Notes under the pieces: generated by a model
Told to the model about the DNA's origin: nothing
Database searches by the model: none
What the model saw: only the letters and a program-made list of their open reading frames with translations
Source: Phytomonas francai
Lineage: Eukaryota > Euglenozoa > Kinetoplastea > Trypanosomatida > Trypanosomatidae
Length of the DNA: 32,866 nt
Direction of reading: 5' to 3'
Assembly: GCA_001766655.1 (NCBI GenBank)
Contig: MJCC01000029.1
Span: 1 to 32,866, forward strand
Made by a program: the position numbers and the translations under genes
Shown here: piece after piece, positions 19,534 to 28,843 of the stretch
How the letters are laid out: each line of letters opens with the position of its first letter
Numbering within the stretch: the first letter of the stretch is position 1

Positions 19534-20441
19534 CGAATCTTTTGCAAGAATTAGAGGTTTTCTTTAGCGATTGCAGTGTGGTATTTTGACTCTGTGTATG
19601 GGCGAGAGGCGCTACACTGGTGTCGTCCTCGGCCTCACACCACTTTCTGTTCGTCACCTCTCACTGTGGTGATGGCCTGCGACTTTCTTGCCGACTTCTA
19701 TCTACTCCCCTTTTTCATCCATGAGGAGCAGGTTTAGGGGATTCTACCCTTTCTGAACATAATTTCAAAGACCCCTCTGTCTTGTGGTTGCAGCGAGTCC
19801 TTCAGCTCCTTTTGATGCCGAGAATATTATCAACATATCAGAGGTCTTGGCGCTGGGGTGGCTTGTGTAGAATCCTAAGAGAGTGTGAATAATCGGCATC
19901 TTTTGTACTCATATGTGGTTGTTTATTTGCATCTCATGAGTAGTTTTGTCGTAACTTCCACATTGTGGGAAGGGTGTTCCCTCTCAGAAACTGGGGACCC
20001 ACGTCTTTGACAAAATGCGAGGGACCTTTACAGATTGATTTTTGTTGGTTTCCAACATACATTAGTAGTGTCGATTTCCAGTGAGCCTGAAGCTATCTTT
20101 TTATTATTATTATTGATGCTGCTCATATAACTGGTAGGAGTCCTTGCAGAGCTTCTCAAGGTCATGTTTATCTTTCTGTTCCGGTGTTGAATGAAGACTT
20201 CTTGTGTGAAACCAGGCGTACAATTTTCAACAGACTGAAGCGAGGCAACATATCTTGTGAGTGTGCATTTTAATCTCAAGCACATCGAAGTTTTACGCAG
20301 TTTCCAAGGATTTATCACCATTTGAAGTCCTAACGCATCCTTTTTTTTTTTTCAAAGCGTGTGTAGGGGAGCGCATGAAACAAGAAAGAACTTTTTATTG
20401 CAGCTACATTGTGACATATCAAAGGATTAGATGAACATGTT

Positions 20442-20460
20442 AGTTTCTCCTTTTTTCCAG
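20442..20460 (+). promoter_or_regulatory. Predicted trans-splice acceptor for CDC23
   Basis: A strong pyrimidine tract ends directly in CAG, with AG at 20459-20460, 68 bases upstream of the ATG at 20529. Confidence 0.6.
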
Positions 20461-20528
20461 AGCCTTTTTTTTTTGGGGAAAAGGCTGGTAGCTTAAAACA
20501 TCAAACGTACAGTAGTAGTTTAAAAATC

Positions 20529-23219
20529 ATGGACGTAGGCGTACCTTTTCAGGTTGAATCCGTCCCCACTATGACGGTTGGCCAGGCAATGGATGTGGTT
20601 GCCGACCAATGCCTCTCTCGCGGCTTACAGGATACTGTGCAATGGCTGAGCGAGCTGGCGCTTAGCGCGACGCCAGAGGTATTAGCCGCGGAGCTCAGCG
20701 CCTCTAACCCCCTGCAGGCGGTGATGCATATCGATCATGGTATTCATTCTCCCTTTCCTGGTAGCCAGTTTGGCGGTTCAGGCTCGCCTGAAGAGATTAG
20801 GTTTCTTTCTGAGGCTTGGCGATACCATCGGATGGGTCTCAGTCTATTTCTTAGCGGTGAATACATGCGCTGCTACTCCATTCTTCTAAAGGCAGTGCGT
20901 GAGCTGGGGAGTGGTAGCCCTCGTGAAAGCGATGGCGGCGTCGTCCCCCTTGGGAACCCCACCGCCTTCTGTGCGAAACACGCATCACCGCGGTTCAGCT
21001 CCCCCGCGGGCAAACCTTCGCCGCCCGCCCGGGATCGAAGCGAGGGGGCCGGGGAGCTCCACGAGAGCGCGCACCTCGGGGAGGACCTGCTCGGGGCCTC
21101 CTTCAAGAGCACCCGCGTGCCCTCCTGCGTCGTCTTCCTCTGCCTCTACGCGCTCTACATGGACGGGCAGAAGTACAAACACACGAACACGCCCGCCGCG
21201 GGCGCGGGCGACCCCCTGCCGCGCGCGGCGAACCCGCACCTTCGCGTCCTGCGCGCGCTTCTGCTCGAGGCACTGCGGAACGGGGGCTTTTGCGTGGGGC
21301 CCGCCGCGGCCCTCCCCCATCGCCTCCCCGCGTCCTTTTCGCCGTTGCCGTCGCCGGAGCGCGGGGGCGGCGGCCCCGCCCGCGGCGCCCTCCTCGCGCG
21401 GCAGGACCCCTACCTGACCTGGCTGATGGGCGTCGTCCTGCGCGAGCTCGGGCGGCGGCAGGAGGCCGCGACCTACCTCCTCGCGAGCGTCTGCGTGAAC
21501 CCGCTGCTCTGGATGGCCTGGCAGGACCTCGCCACCCTCGTCAGCCGCGAGTCCCAGCTCGAGGAGCTCCGCGGCATGCTCGAGGCGCTCGAGCCGGATT
21601 TTATGGTCGCCATCTTCCTCGCCCACGCGAAGGCGGCGCTCGGCGTGGCCCCGCTCTGGACGTACGTCGCCGGGGCGAATTCGCCGCCGCCGCCGCCGTC
21701 GAACGGCGCGACCCCCCTCACGGGGGCCTCCCCACGTCGGATGCTCAACACCTGGCAGGTGCTTATCCAAGGAAAATTCCCGCGGAGCCTTTATCTCCGC
21801 GTCCAGATGGCGGCCTACTACTGCCATCAGCGGAAGGAAATGGAGCGCGCGGAGCGGGTCTACGAGGAGATCCACGCCGCCGATCCCTACCGCATGGACT
21901 TCATCGTCGACTACTCGAACGTTCTTTTTATGAAGCCGGATACGCTGACGCTGAGCAGCCTCGCGCAGAAGATGTACCACGCCGATCCCTTCCGCGCCGA
22001 GAGCAACTTCGTCGTTGGGAATTACTACGTCCTGCTGAAGCGGCACGAGCGGGGGGTTCTGCACTTTCGCCGCGCGACCGCGATTCGGCCCGACTTCGTC
22101 GCGGCCTGGACGCTGCTCGGGCACGCGTACGTGGAGACGAAGAACACGACGGCCGCGATCGAGGCCTACCGCACCGTGGTCGCGCTCGACGAGAGGGATT
22201 ATCGCGGGTGGTACAACCTCGGGCAGATCTATGAGCTCCTCCAGGCCTATCACCACGCCTTGTTTTACTACTGGCATGCAACCTCGCTGAGGCCGACCGA
22301 CCCGCGGATGTGGATCGCCGTCAGCGAATGTCTCGAGCACGAGGGCCGTCTGGGCGAGAGCATCACGTGTTTGGAGCGCGCCGAGGTCTACGAGCCCCTC
22401 AACTCGGATTATTATCCAAACATGGTCCACACCATCGGGAATTACTACATCGGCTGCAAGAACTTTTTCCGGGCGTGCATCTATCTCGAAAAGCTAACTC
22501 AGGCCACGAAGGCCTCGGAGGATGACTTGCGTTTCGTGCTGCCCTTTTTAATACAGTACTACGTGGTTCAGGCGCAGCAGGAGGTCGAGCTGCTGTCGAG
22601 GGCGTTCGGCTACGAGACCGCCGCGAGCTCCGCGAACGCCGCGGCGGCGCCGAGGTCTTTTCCACAGCACGATCGCCCCGACTTCTCGCGGGTGCGGCCG
22701 CGGGAGCCGAAGGCCGGCGCGAGGAGCGCGTCCAATCTGAACCTTTTCTCCAAGCTGCCTCCAACGGGCGACGACGAGGCGAGCGGGGCCCCGCGGTTCG
22801 CGCGCTGCCTATCCTACCTTTCCGCGGCGGAGGCCCACATTGAGTCCTTCGCCTCTCTGATGCGCGTCTTCGGGACGGCCACGGGGGAGGGCGAGGGCAG
22901 GACGGGCCCCGAGGCCTTGCCGTTCTCGCCCGCCCCGCGGACGACGGCCGCGAGCAAGCCGCCGTCGGTGCGAAAGCCCCGGCATGGCTGGGGGGCGTCT
23001 CGCGTGAAGACGAACTCGCCGATCGTCAGCACCGCGGGCTACACCGCGGCCTCCTCGACGGAGTCGTCGCTGCCGACCACGGTGGAGGTCCACACGCACG
23101 CCCTCGGCTTCCTCGCGCACATGCGGAAGGAGATTGCCGCGATTCGCGCGCGGATTCAACAACGCGCGCCCATGGCCGCCACCGCATCGGTTCCCGCGAG
23201 GCCCACGGGATTTTTTTGA
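20529..23219 (+). CDS. CDC23: Anaphase-promoting complex subunit CDC23/APC8
   Basis: APC8 is a TPR subunit of the APC/C ubiquitin ligase that targets cyclins and securin at mitosis and helps bind the CDC20 activator. The 896-residue product matches the family in order: LSEAWRYHRMGLSLFLSGEY near residue 95, LTWLMGVVLRELGRRQEAATY near residue 296 followed by LLWMAWQDLATL, then ADPYRMDFIVDYSNVLF, NFVVGNYYVLLKRHERGVLH near residue 495, AWTLLGHAYVETKNTTAAI near residue 527, and DYRGWYNLGQIYELLQ near residue 557. The spacing from the GNYY to the GWY motifs is as in human CDC23. A Pro/Gly-rich insert at about residues 130-195 and a disordered C-terminus from about residue 695 make it longer than the human protein. 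From about 20940 nearly all codons end in G or C. The call is firm. Confidence 0.93.
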   Translation: MDVGVPFQVESVPTMTVGQAMDVVADQCLSRGLQDTVQWLSELALSATPEVLAAELSASNPLQAVMHIDHGIHSPFPGSQFGGSGSPEEIRFLSEAWRYHRMGLSLFLSGEYMRCYSILLKAVRELGSGSPRESDGGVVPLGNPTAFCAKHASPRFSSPAGKPSPPARDRSEGAGELHESAHLGEDLLGASFKSTRVPSCVVFLCLYALYMDGQKYKHTNTPAAGAGDPLPRAANPHLRVLRALLLEALRNGGFCVGPAAALPHRLPASFSPLPSPERGGGGPARGALLARQDPYLTWLMGVVLRELGRRQEAATYLLASVCVNPLLWMAWQDLATLVSRESQLEELRGMLEALEPDFMVAIFLAHAKAALGVAPLWTYVAGANSPPPPPSNGATPLTGASPRRMLNTWQVLIQGKFPRSLYLRVQMAAYYCHQRKEMERAERVYEEIHAADPYRMDFIVDYSNVLFMKPDTLTLSSLAQKMYHADPFRAESNFVVGNYYVLLKRHERGVLHFRRATAIRPDFVAAWTLLGHAYVETKNTTAAIEAYRTVVALDERDYRGWYNLGQIYELLQAYHHALFYYWHATSLRPTDPRMWIAVSECLEHEGRLGESITCLERAEVYEPLNSDYYPNMVHTIGNYYIGCKNFFRACIYLEKLTQATKASEDDLRFVLPFLIQYYVVQAQQEVELLSRAFGYETAASSANAAAAPRSFPQHDRPDFSRVRPREPKAGARSASNLNLFSKLPPTGDDEASGAPRFARCLSYLSAAEAHIESFASLMRVFGTATGEGEGRTGPEALPFSPAPRTTAASKPPSVRKPRHGWGASRVKTNSPIVSTAGYTAASSTESSLPTTVEVHTHALGFLAHMRKEIAAIRARIQQRAPMAATASVPARPTGFF
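20940..23140 (+). other. GC-rich coding island inside CDC23
   Basis: Codons ending in G or C dominate from about 20940 to the end of the gene, while the first 400 bases are mixed. The island covers both inserts and the conserved TPRs, so it is not only a property of low-complexity sequence. It also creates long shadow frames on both strands. Confidence 0.6.
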
Positions 23220-23840
23220 GGTGCATATCGGATTCAAGGGGAACTCGGTTCGTTGGCTTTGATTCGGTATATTTATCGCCATGGGCTAAAGTGTATATCG
23301 GATAAAAACGTATACAGCCTACACCTAAGCCGTGAACCTTGGGCAAACCACATCATACGGAAGCGAACAAACGAGGGTTTGACCCATTGAAATCCACTTT
23401 CCCGAACTGTAGAGAATTTGTACAACACACGAAATGGAAGGATAATCAGATGAAGTAAAAATATCTATATATCTATATCTATATCAGATAATTCAATGTA
23501 TAGAGATATCAGTGGCTTTTCACAGACACACTTTTTTCTCGTCACTATTCCTATTTCCCTTTAGTTCTGTCCCTACGCCTCATTTTCAAGCCAAAGAGGT
23601 TAGCCAAACAAAGGCGAATTCGCAAAAGGGGGATATCACTTTTTTTTTAAAAAAAAAATAGTGAAATCTCTTTCTATATCCTTTACGTATAGATAGTAAA
23701 ATATGCGAAATTTGGTGGACTCTTTTTTTTTACACACTAAAAGGCTAGAGTGACAATTCGATAAAAGGGCTTGACCACTAGATTAAATAATATTATAGTA
23801 TTAGATTCCATACTCATAAATAAATACATAAATATCTATC

Positions 23841-23885
<45 letters not shown>

Positions 23886-23976
23886 GTGATTGCGAAAGTA
23901 TCGCAATCGCTAAATTAAACGACGAGAAAGTTCTTAGAAATAATATACCTGAGGCGAGGTATCCTTACCAATCCCT
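23220..23976. other. AT-rich spacer with GA microsatellite
   Basis: No gene seen. It contains a TA/CTATA-rich stretch at about 23459-23490, T and A runs near 23640-23660, and a GA repeat at 23845-23876 about 100 bases before the next ATG. A pyrimidine tract before AG at 23742-23743 could be the acceptor, which would place the GA repeat in the 5' leader. Confidence 0.6.
23845..23876 (+). repeat. GA microsatellite in probable 5' leader
   Basis: Uninterrupted GA run followed by CAGA units, about 100 bases upstream of the coiled-coil gene. Confidence 0.9.
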
Positions 23977-26679
23977 ATGCAATCTTCGACTTCACTTGGT
24001 GTATCACCACTCCGTGAGAATGGGTCTATTGCCGCGCAATCTTCTGCGGCTTCGCACCTCGGCCCGATCATTGCGAGGAATCTCCTTAACACTCACGATG
24101 ACAGCGGCCCCCAGGCGTTTCCAGGCCTGCACTATCCCGTTTTATCGACCGCCAAACCGTTAGCCCCCTTTCTCTCTTCATCGCATCCGCACGACCTCCC
24201 GCGGCCTCTGCCCACCCTCCCACCCCAGGACCCGGATCGCAGGTCGAATAGCATTGACGGGGGAAGCCGGTTTACGTCGAGCGGTAGTGAAGATAATGGA
24301 GGCGGAGGGGCCGCGGAGGGGGGGGAGGCGGGGCCGCGGGGGCTATCCGACAACGCGCACGCGGCCCCGCCTCCCGACCCCGCCCGCCGCATCCGAGCGC
24401 TTCTGTCGGACAACCTGCGCAAGGCGGAGGCCCTGGCCGAGCTCCAGAGCCTTTTTGAGCGTCTGGCGGGCGATTACGAGCGGGTTTCGGCCGAGGCCCG
24501 CTCGCAGGCCCTCGCCCTCGCCAGCCTTCGCGCGCACGCCGACGCGCTCGCCGAGGCCCTGCGCGCGACCGAGGCGCGGGGCGCCCTGCAGGCCGAGCGG
24601 CTCGCCCGCGAACGCGCGGAGGGCGCGTCGGGGCTCCGCCGGGAGCTTTCCGAGTCCCGCGCGGCCTGCGAGGGGCTTCGGAAAGAGCGCGGCGACCTCC
24701 TCGAGGGCCACCGCCTCCTGCGCGGGCAGCTCGAGGCCCTGCAGGAGAGCCTGGCGTCCGCCAAGGACGACGCCGCGCGCCGGCTCGGCCAGAAGCTGCG
24801 CGAGGCCGAGGCCGCCGTCCGGGCGGGCTTCCGCGAGAAGGAGCGGCTGCTCGAGCTCCGCGAGCAGGAGCTCGCGCGGGAGGCCTGCCACCTCGAGGAG
24901 GGCCTCCGCCGCTTCGCCGCGGCGAGCACCGAGGCCAAGGAGGACGTCCTGGCGCTCCGCTGGCGCCTGCGGGAGCTCGAGCGCGCCGGCGAAAAAAAGG
25001 ACGCGCTGCGGGCGCAGCTCGAGTCCGCGCTCGAGCAGACGCGCGCGAGCGCCGCGGAGCTTCAGAGGACCATCACGTCGGAGCGGCAGGCCCACGAGCA
25101 GCGGCAGGGCGATCTGCAGGCCGGCTGGCGGGCGGAGGTGGCCGAGGTGCGGCGGCTCTGCGAGATCGCGCAGGCCGATCGCGCGCGCGCCGAGGAGCTT
25201 CTCCAGGAAGCCCACAAGCAGCACGATGAGGAGCTCGCGCGCAAGGAAAGGGAGAAGCGGGAGCTCTGGAAGGATGCAGGCACGGTTGAGTGGGAGCTTC
25301 GTCGCGAGCTAAAGCAATTGAAAGCCGCACTCAACGACGCTCGGGAGGAGGCCTCGCAATACGCTCTGGACGGGAACCGTGCCCAGCGTGAGGCCGACGC
25401 GGCGTCGCGGTCGAGGCAGCTTCTGGAAAACCAGGTTGAGTCCCTGAAGAGGCAGTTGCTGGACGCCGAGCTTGCGAAGTCCCAGCTTGCGGCTAAGTTG
25501 GAGATGGCATATACGAAGGTGGCCGGGAAGGAGAAAGAGGCCGAGGCACTTCGCTGCACCATCGAGCGGGAATGGTGGGCACAGCCGCGAGAAATTCCTC
25601 CAAAAACGGAGAGCGGCGATGTGCGGTCGGACCCGCATGCGTGTCTGTTGCCATGGAGGCGTTGTAGGTCCGGCTCGTACACCTTTGACGAATTTAGGGC
25701 ATCCCCGGAGCAGCAGCCGCAGCGCGAGGAGAGAAAAGATCGAGCGAAGGTTGCGTTTGTGGCTTCGCCAGGATCGGGATCCGGACCACCCGCCTATGAA
25801 GGGAAGCGCCGGTCGACTGGCGACCAGGGTACGCCATCGGCCTCACCGCAAGCCCGGTTTGAGGCTCACGGTACTCAGGCGGAGGGCGAGGGGGAGCATT
25901 TCTACAAGGCGGAGTACAGACCTGCGCGGCGCCGGTCTTCCATGATGCGAGCAACGGACAGGAGGCAACCCCCACCGCAGCAAACGCACCTTCCCTCTTC
26001 ACCAAAGGAGAGCCCTGCCTCGAGATCACGCGCGCACTGCTCGTGGGGACTCGTTGAGAGCATCGAGCGCACGACGCGCGGGCCATCCCAGGGAAACCGC
26101 TCATCGTATTCCCCCCACCCTTACTGCGTGGACGAGGACACCTGCAATGAGGACGCCAAGGATTCCGGCAACGCGCATCCCAGCCATCACGTGGGCGCAT
26201 GGGATATTGAGAGAAGGCTGCGCCGACAAGCCCGTACCGCTGGATACTGCGACTCGGATGACAGTGAAATGAAAGGTGGGGTCTACGGGGCCTCACCGCG
26301 CATGCACTTTGGCGAGCCCCATGCGTGGCATTCCCCCGGGCTGTCCTTTTCGCAGCCGTACCCGTCCTCCAACCACTCCCCACGCACGCGCTCCAAGTCT
26401 CAGAACCTCGGCAAAGGCGGCTCCGGGATCTTTTTCGATCCCGACGGGATGGGCTCTATCCAATCCAGCGTCCCGAGGGCCCCGCGTCGGGCGCGGAGCT
26501 CCTCCGAGCGAGCTCTGCACCTTCCCCTCGACGAGCGCGGCGCGCCGCGGCTTCCCGGGGGGTCCTCGCTAGGCCTTGCGGCGGCCTCGCCGTCCGTGGC
26601 GTCGGCGGATGTCGAGCGCCGCATCGGCACCCCCTCGACCGGGACGCAGGATCGCAGAGAGGGCAGGGACCGCGCGTGA
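23977..26679 (+). CDS. Long coiled-coil protein of unknown function
   Basis: The frame starts at ATG 23977 and encodes 900 residues. Residues 1-136 are low-complexity, rich in Ser, Pro and Gly. Residues about 137-534 form a long coiled coil rich in Ala, Glu, Arg and Leu (for example RIRALLSDNLRKAEALAELQ, then many EL/RE heptads). Residues 535-900 are disordered with many Ser, Arg, Pro and His. No signal peptide, membrane segment or enzyme motif is seen. In kinetoplastids, proteins of this shape are often part of the flagellum, basal body or other cytoskeletal structures, but nothing here proves that. From about 24300 to 25260 nearly every codon ends in G or C (20 of 20 at 24541-24600 by hand count), so several other frames are also open. 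The coiled coil is the frame with a heptad pattern and is clearly the real one. Confidence 0.8.
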   Translation: MQSSTSLGVSPLRENGSIAAQSSAASHLGPIIARNLLNTHDDSGPQAFPGLHYPVLSTAKPLAPFLSSSHPHDLPRPLPTLPPQDPDRRSNSIDGGSRFTSSGSEDNGGGGAAEGGEAGPRGLSDNAHAAPPPDPARRIRALLSDNLRKAEALAELQSLFERLAGDYERVSAEARSQALALASLRAHADALAEALRATEARGALQAERLARERAEGASGLRRELSESRAACEGLRKERGDLLEGHRLLRGQLEALQESLASAKDDAARRLGQKLREAEAAVRAGFREKERLLELREQELAREACHLEEGLRRFAAASTEAKEDVLALRWRLRELERAGEKKDALRAQLESALEQTRASAAELQRTITSERQAHEQRQGDLQAGWRAEVAEVRRLCEIAQADRARAEELLQEAHKQHDEELARKEREKRELWKDAGTVEWELRRELKQLKAALNDAREEASQYALDGNRAQREADAASRSRQLLENQVESLKRQLLDAELAKSQLAAKLEMAYTKVAGKEKEAEALRCTIEREWWAQPREIPPKTESGDVRSDPHACLLPWRRCRSGSYTFDEFRASPEQQPQREERKDRAKVAFVASPGSGSGPPAYEGKRRSTGDQGTPSASPQARFEAHGTQAEGEGEHFYKAEYRPARRRSSMMRATDRRQPPPQQTHLPSSPKESPASRSRAHCSWGLVESIERTTRGPSQGNRSSYSPHPYCVDEDTCNEDAKDSGNAHPSHHVGAWDIERRLRRQARTAGYCDSDDSEMKGGVYGASPRMHFGEPHAWHSPGLSFSQPYPSSNHSPRTRSKSQNLGKGGSGIFFDPDGMGSIQSSVPRAPRRARSSSERALHLPLDERGAPRLPGGSSLGLAAASPSVASADVERRIGTPSTGTQDRREGRDRA
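24300..25260 (+). other. GC-rich coding island inside the coiled-coil gene
   Basis: Hand counts give 20 of 20 codons ending in G or C at 24541-24600 and 18 of 20 at 24601-24660. A second island spans about 26380-26680. The sequence between is mixed. Confidence 0.65.
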
Positions 26680-27343
26680 GCCAGGTCAGCCCTCCGCACC
26701 GAAGCCTTACGGAAGGCAGTAGAACGTGCGCGACCTCGGTTGCCTCAGTTTATTCATGGGTCCTTTTTTCTGTGTGCTGGCCTGATTTCCGCTTCGTTTT
26801 TTTTTTTTTGCATTCCTTTCCTTGCGATAGGTTTGGCCGATGCGATGACGAGTCTTACTAGGGTGCATGGGCATGTTGTGCCTACCACTCGTGCTTCCTC
26901 AAACCATTATTTTAGTCCCTTTTCGAGTCTTCGTTTTTGTTTCCTGTTTAACGAGCTATATCTAGATACATGAAATCTCTATCCTTCTCTATAGGGAAAA
27001 CGTAAAAGTGAAGGGGGAAAAACCACCTTCTCTTACCAGTAGATTATAGAAAGAGGTTTGCTTACTCTGATATTTTTTTTCCTGATTTGTGTGGTTATAA
27101 ATAAATAAATAAATATATATATATATATATGATTTTTTTTTAAATTCCTTTTCTTTCCCTTTTGGCGGAAAAAATTGCGTTTAAAATATTTCTGCATATA
27201 TTTGGCATTAGTGGTAAGCTATTTTGTGTGTGTGTTATCTTCGAAGTTTTAAGAAGTTAAATATTGTATGTAACAGGATAAAGGTTTACTGATATTATTA
27301 TTACTTATAGGAAACATATTTAAGGGTGGGTATTGAAAAGGAA
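26680..27343. other. Spacer with AT repeats
   Basis: No gene with an ATG start is supported. It holds T runs and an ATAA/TA repeat at 27097-27130. An AG at 27309-27310 is the likely acceptor for the aminotransferase gene. Confidence 0.65.
27097..27130 (+). repeat. ATAA and TA microsatellite
   Basis: Four-base ATAA units run into an uninterrupted TA tract. Confidence 0.9.
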
Positions 27344-28843
27344 ATGACAAAATTTTTTATCAAAAAATGCATGGATGCGTCTAACCGAGTCGTTTCTGTG
27401 AACCCCCGCCTTTTGAAAGCGCAATATGCGGTGCGAGGTCTGATCCCAACTCGTGCAAAGGCGATCCAGAAAGAGATTGATTTCGGCTCGAAAAAGTATC
27501 CCTTCTCAGAGTTGGTGTGGTGCAATATTGGCAACCCGCAGGCTCTAAAGCAAAAACCCCTGACTTTCCATCGCCAGGTAATGTCATTATTCGATGCGCC
27601 GTTTCTCATGGATAAACCGGAGATATTGGCGCACTACCCACCAGACGCTGTGGAACGTGCGCGGAAGTACCTGAAAGAAGCAAATGGAGTCACTGGCGCA
27701 TATACAGACTCATTTGGATATGTTTTTGCGCGCAAAGCGGCCGCGGATTACATCAACAGGCGTGATCGCCACATTAAGCCGGAGACGACCTACGAAAACA
27801 TTATTTTGACGGATGGGGCGAGCTGTGGGCTGCGTTTCGTTATGGAGGTGATGTTGTCAGGGCCGAGCGATGCGATGTTGACGCCGATCCCGCAGTATCC
27901 CCTCTATGTAGCCTTGTTAACGCTGCTCGACGCCCGCAGCTCACCGTATTGCCTCCGAGAAAAGGACGGCTGGTCCGTGAACATGGATGAGCTTATCGAA
28001 TCCTACGACACGACCGTTGCCAAGGGCTCCACGCCACGGATCTTCACGTGTATTAACCCCAACAACCCGACTGGCAACTTGCTTAGCCGGGAGGTGATGG
28101 AGAGGATGGTGCGATTCTGCCACGAGCGATTCCTGTTGATCTTGGCGGATGAGGTCTACCAGTTAAACATCCACGACGTGGACCAGCGCTTTGTGAGCTT
28201 CCGCGAGGTCATCTTGTCGATGCCAGAGCCGTACAAGTCGGAGACGATGTTGATATCCCTGAATTCGGTCTCGAAAGGTATCCTGGGTGAGTGCGGGCGC
28301 CGTGGTGGGTACCTTGAGATGTTGAACATCCCAGATGCGATACAACAGCAGCTGACGAAGTTGTGCTCGATGAACCTGTGCTCAAACGTGAATGGGCAGG
28401 TGATGACGGCACTCATGTGCAACCCACCACAGGAAGGAGACGCGAGCTACGAGCTATACGTCGCCGAATATAAAGCGATCGAGGACGAACTACGCGCGCG
28501 TGCGGATTTGTTGACGACGGAACTAAACAAAATTACGGGAATTTCATGTCAGAAAGCGACAGCCGCGATGTATGCGTTTCCGACTATCAATTTACCCCCC
28601 AAGTGGGTGGAGTTTCACAAGGCAAACGACATGAAAGAGGGAGGAGGTCTGAAGTTAGACGAGCGTTGGGCCCTGGAGTTGTTGGAGAGCACCGGGATTG
28701 TGGTGGTCCCGGGGTCTGGTTTCGAACAGGAGCCCGGTACCTTTCACTTCCGAACGACAATTCTTCCCCCAATCAGCCAGATGAAGGAGGTGATACAACG
28801 AATTCGTGAATTCCAGGAAAAACTATATACAAAGTTTGGTTAA
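27344..28843 (+). CDS. ALAT: Alanine aminotransferase
   Basis: A pyridoxal-phosphate enzyme that transfers the amino group between alanine and 2-oxoglutarate, giving pyruvate and glutamate. In trypanosomatids it links glycolytic pyruvate to excreted alanine. The open frame reaches a GTG at 27326, but the first ATG is at 27344, giving 499 residues, normal for the family. Class I/II aminotransferase motifs are clear: LTDGASCGLRFVMEVML, the NPNNPTGNLLSREVM loop, LILADEVYQLN with the cofactor-contacting Asp and Tyr, SVSKGILGECGRRGGY with the Schiff-base Lys311, and FHFRTTILPP with the substrate Arg. GECGRRGGY is typical of alanine rather than aspartate aminotransferases. No presequence is obvious, so a cytosolic location is likely. 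The close presence of the isomerase gene matches the order known in T. brucei and Leishmania. Confidence 0.96.
   Translation: MTKFFIKKCMDASNRVVSVNPRLLKAQYAVRGLIPTRAKAIQKEIDFGSKKYPFSELVWCNIGNPQALKQKPLTFHRQVMSLFDAPFLMDKPEILAHYPPDAVERARKYLKEANGVTGAYTDSFGYVFARKAAADYINRRDRHIKPETTYENIILTDGASCGLRFVMEVMLSGPSDAMLTPIPQYPLYVALLTLLDARSSPYCLREKDGWSVNMDELIESYDTTVAKGSTPRIFTCINPNNPTGNLLSREVMERMVRFCHERFLLILADEVYQLNIHDVDQRFVSFREVILSMPEPYKSETMLISLNSVSKGILGECGRRGGYLEMLNIPDAIQQQLTKLCSMNLCSNVNGQVMTALMCNPPQEGDASYELYVAEYKAIEDELRARADLLTTELNKITGISCQKATAAMYAFPTINLPPKWVEFHKANDMKEGGGLKLDERWALELLESTGIVVVPGSGFEQEPGTFHFRTTILPPISQMKEVIQRIREFQEKLYTKFG

Larger units (their letters stand above)
18821..20528. other. Long spacer of 1.7 kb without a supported gene
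   Basis: The ends are AT-rich, while 19240-20340 has mixed composition. It holds a 15-base G run at 19519-19533 and an ATT repeat near 20102-20114. Minus-strand frames near 20030-20320 look weakly protein-like but are broken by the ATT repeat in one frame. An acceptor for the next gene lies at 20442-20460. Confidence 0.6.

Noticed and set aside
27326..27343. Extended N-terminus of alanine aminotransferase
   Set aside because: Would start at GTG; the ATG at 27344 gives the normal family length.
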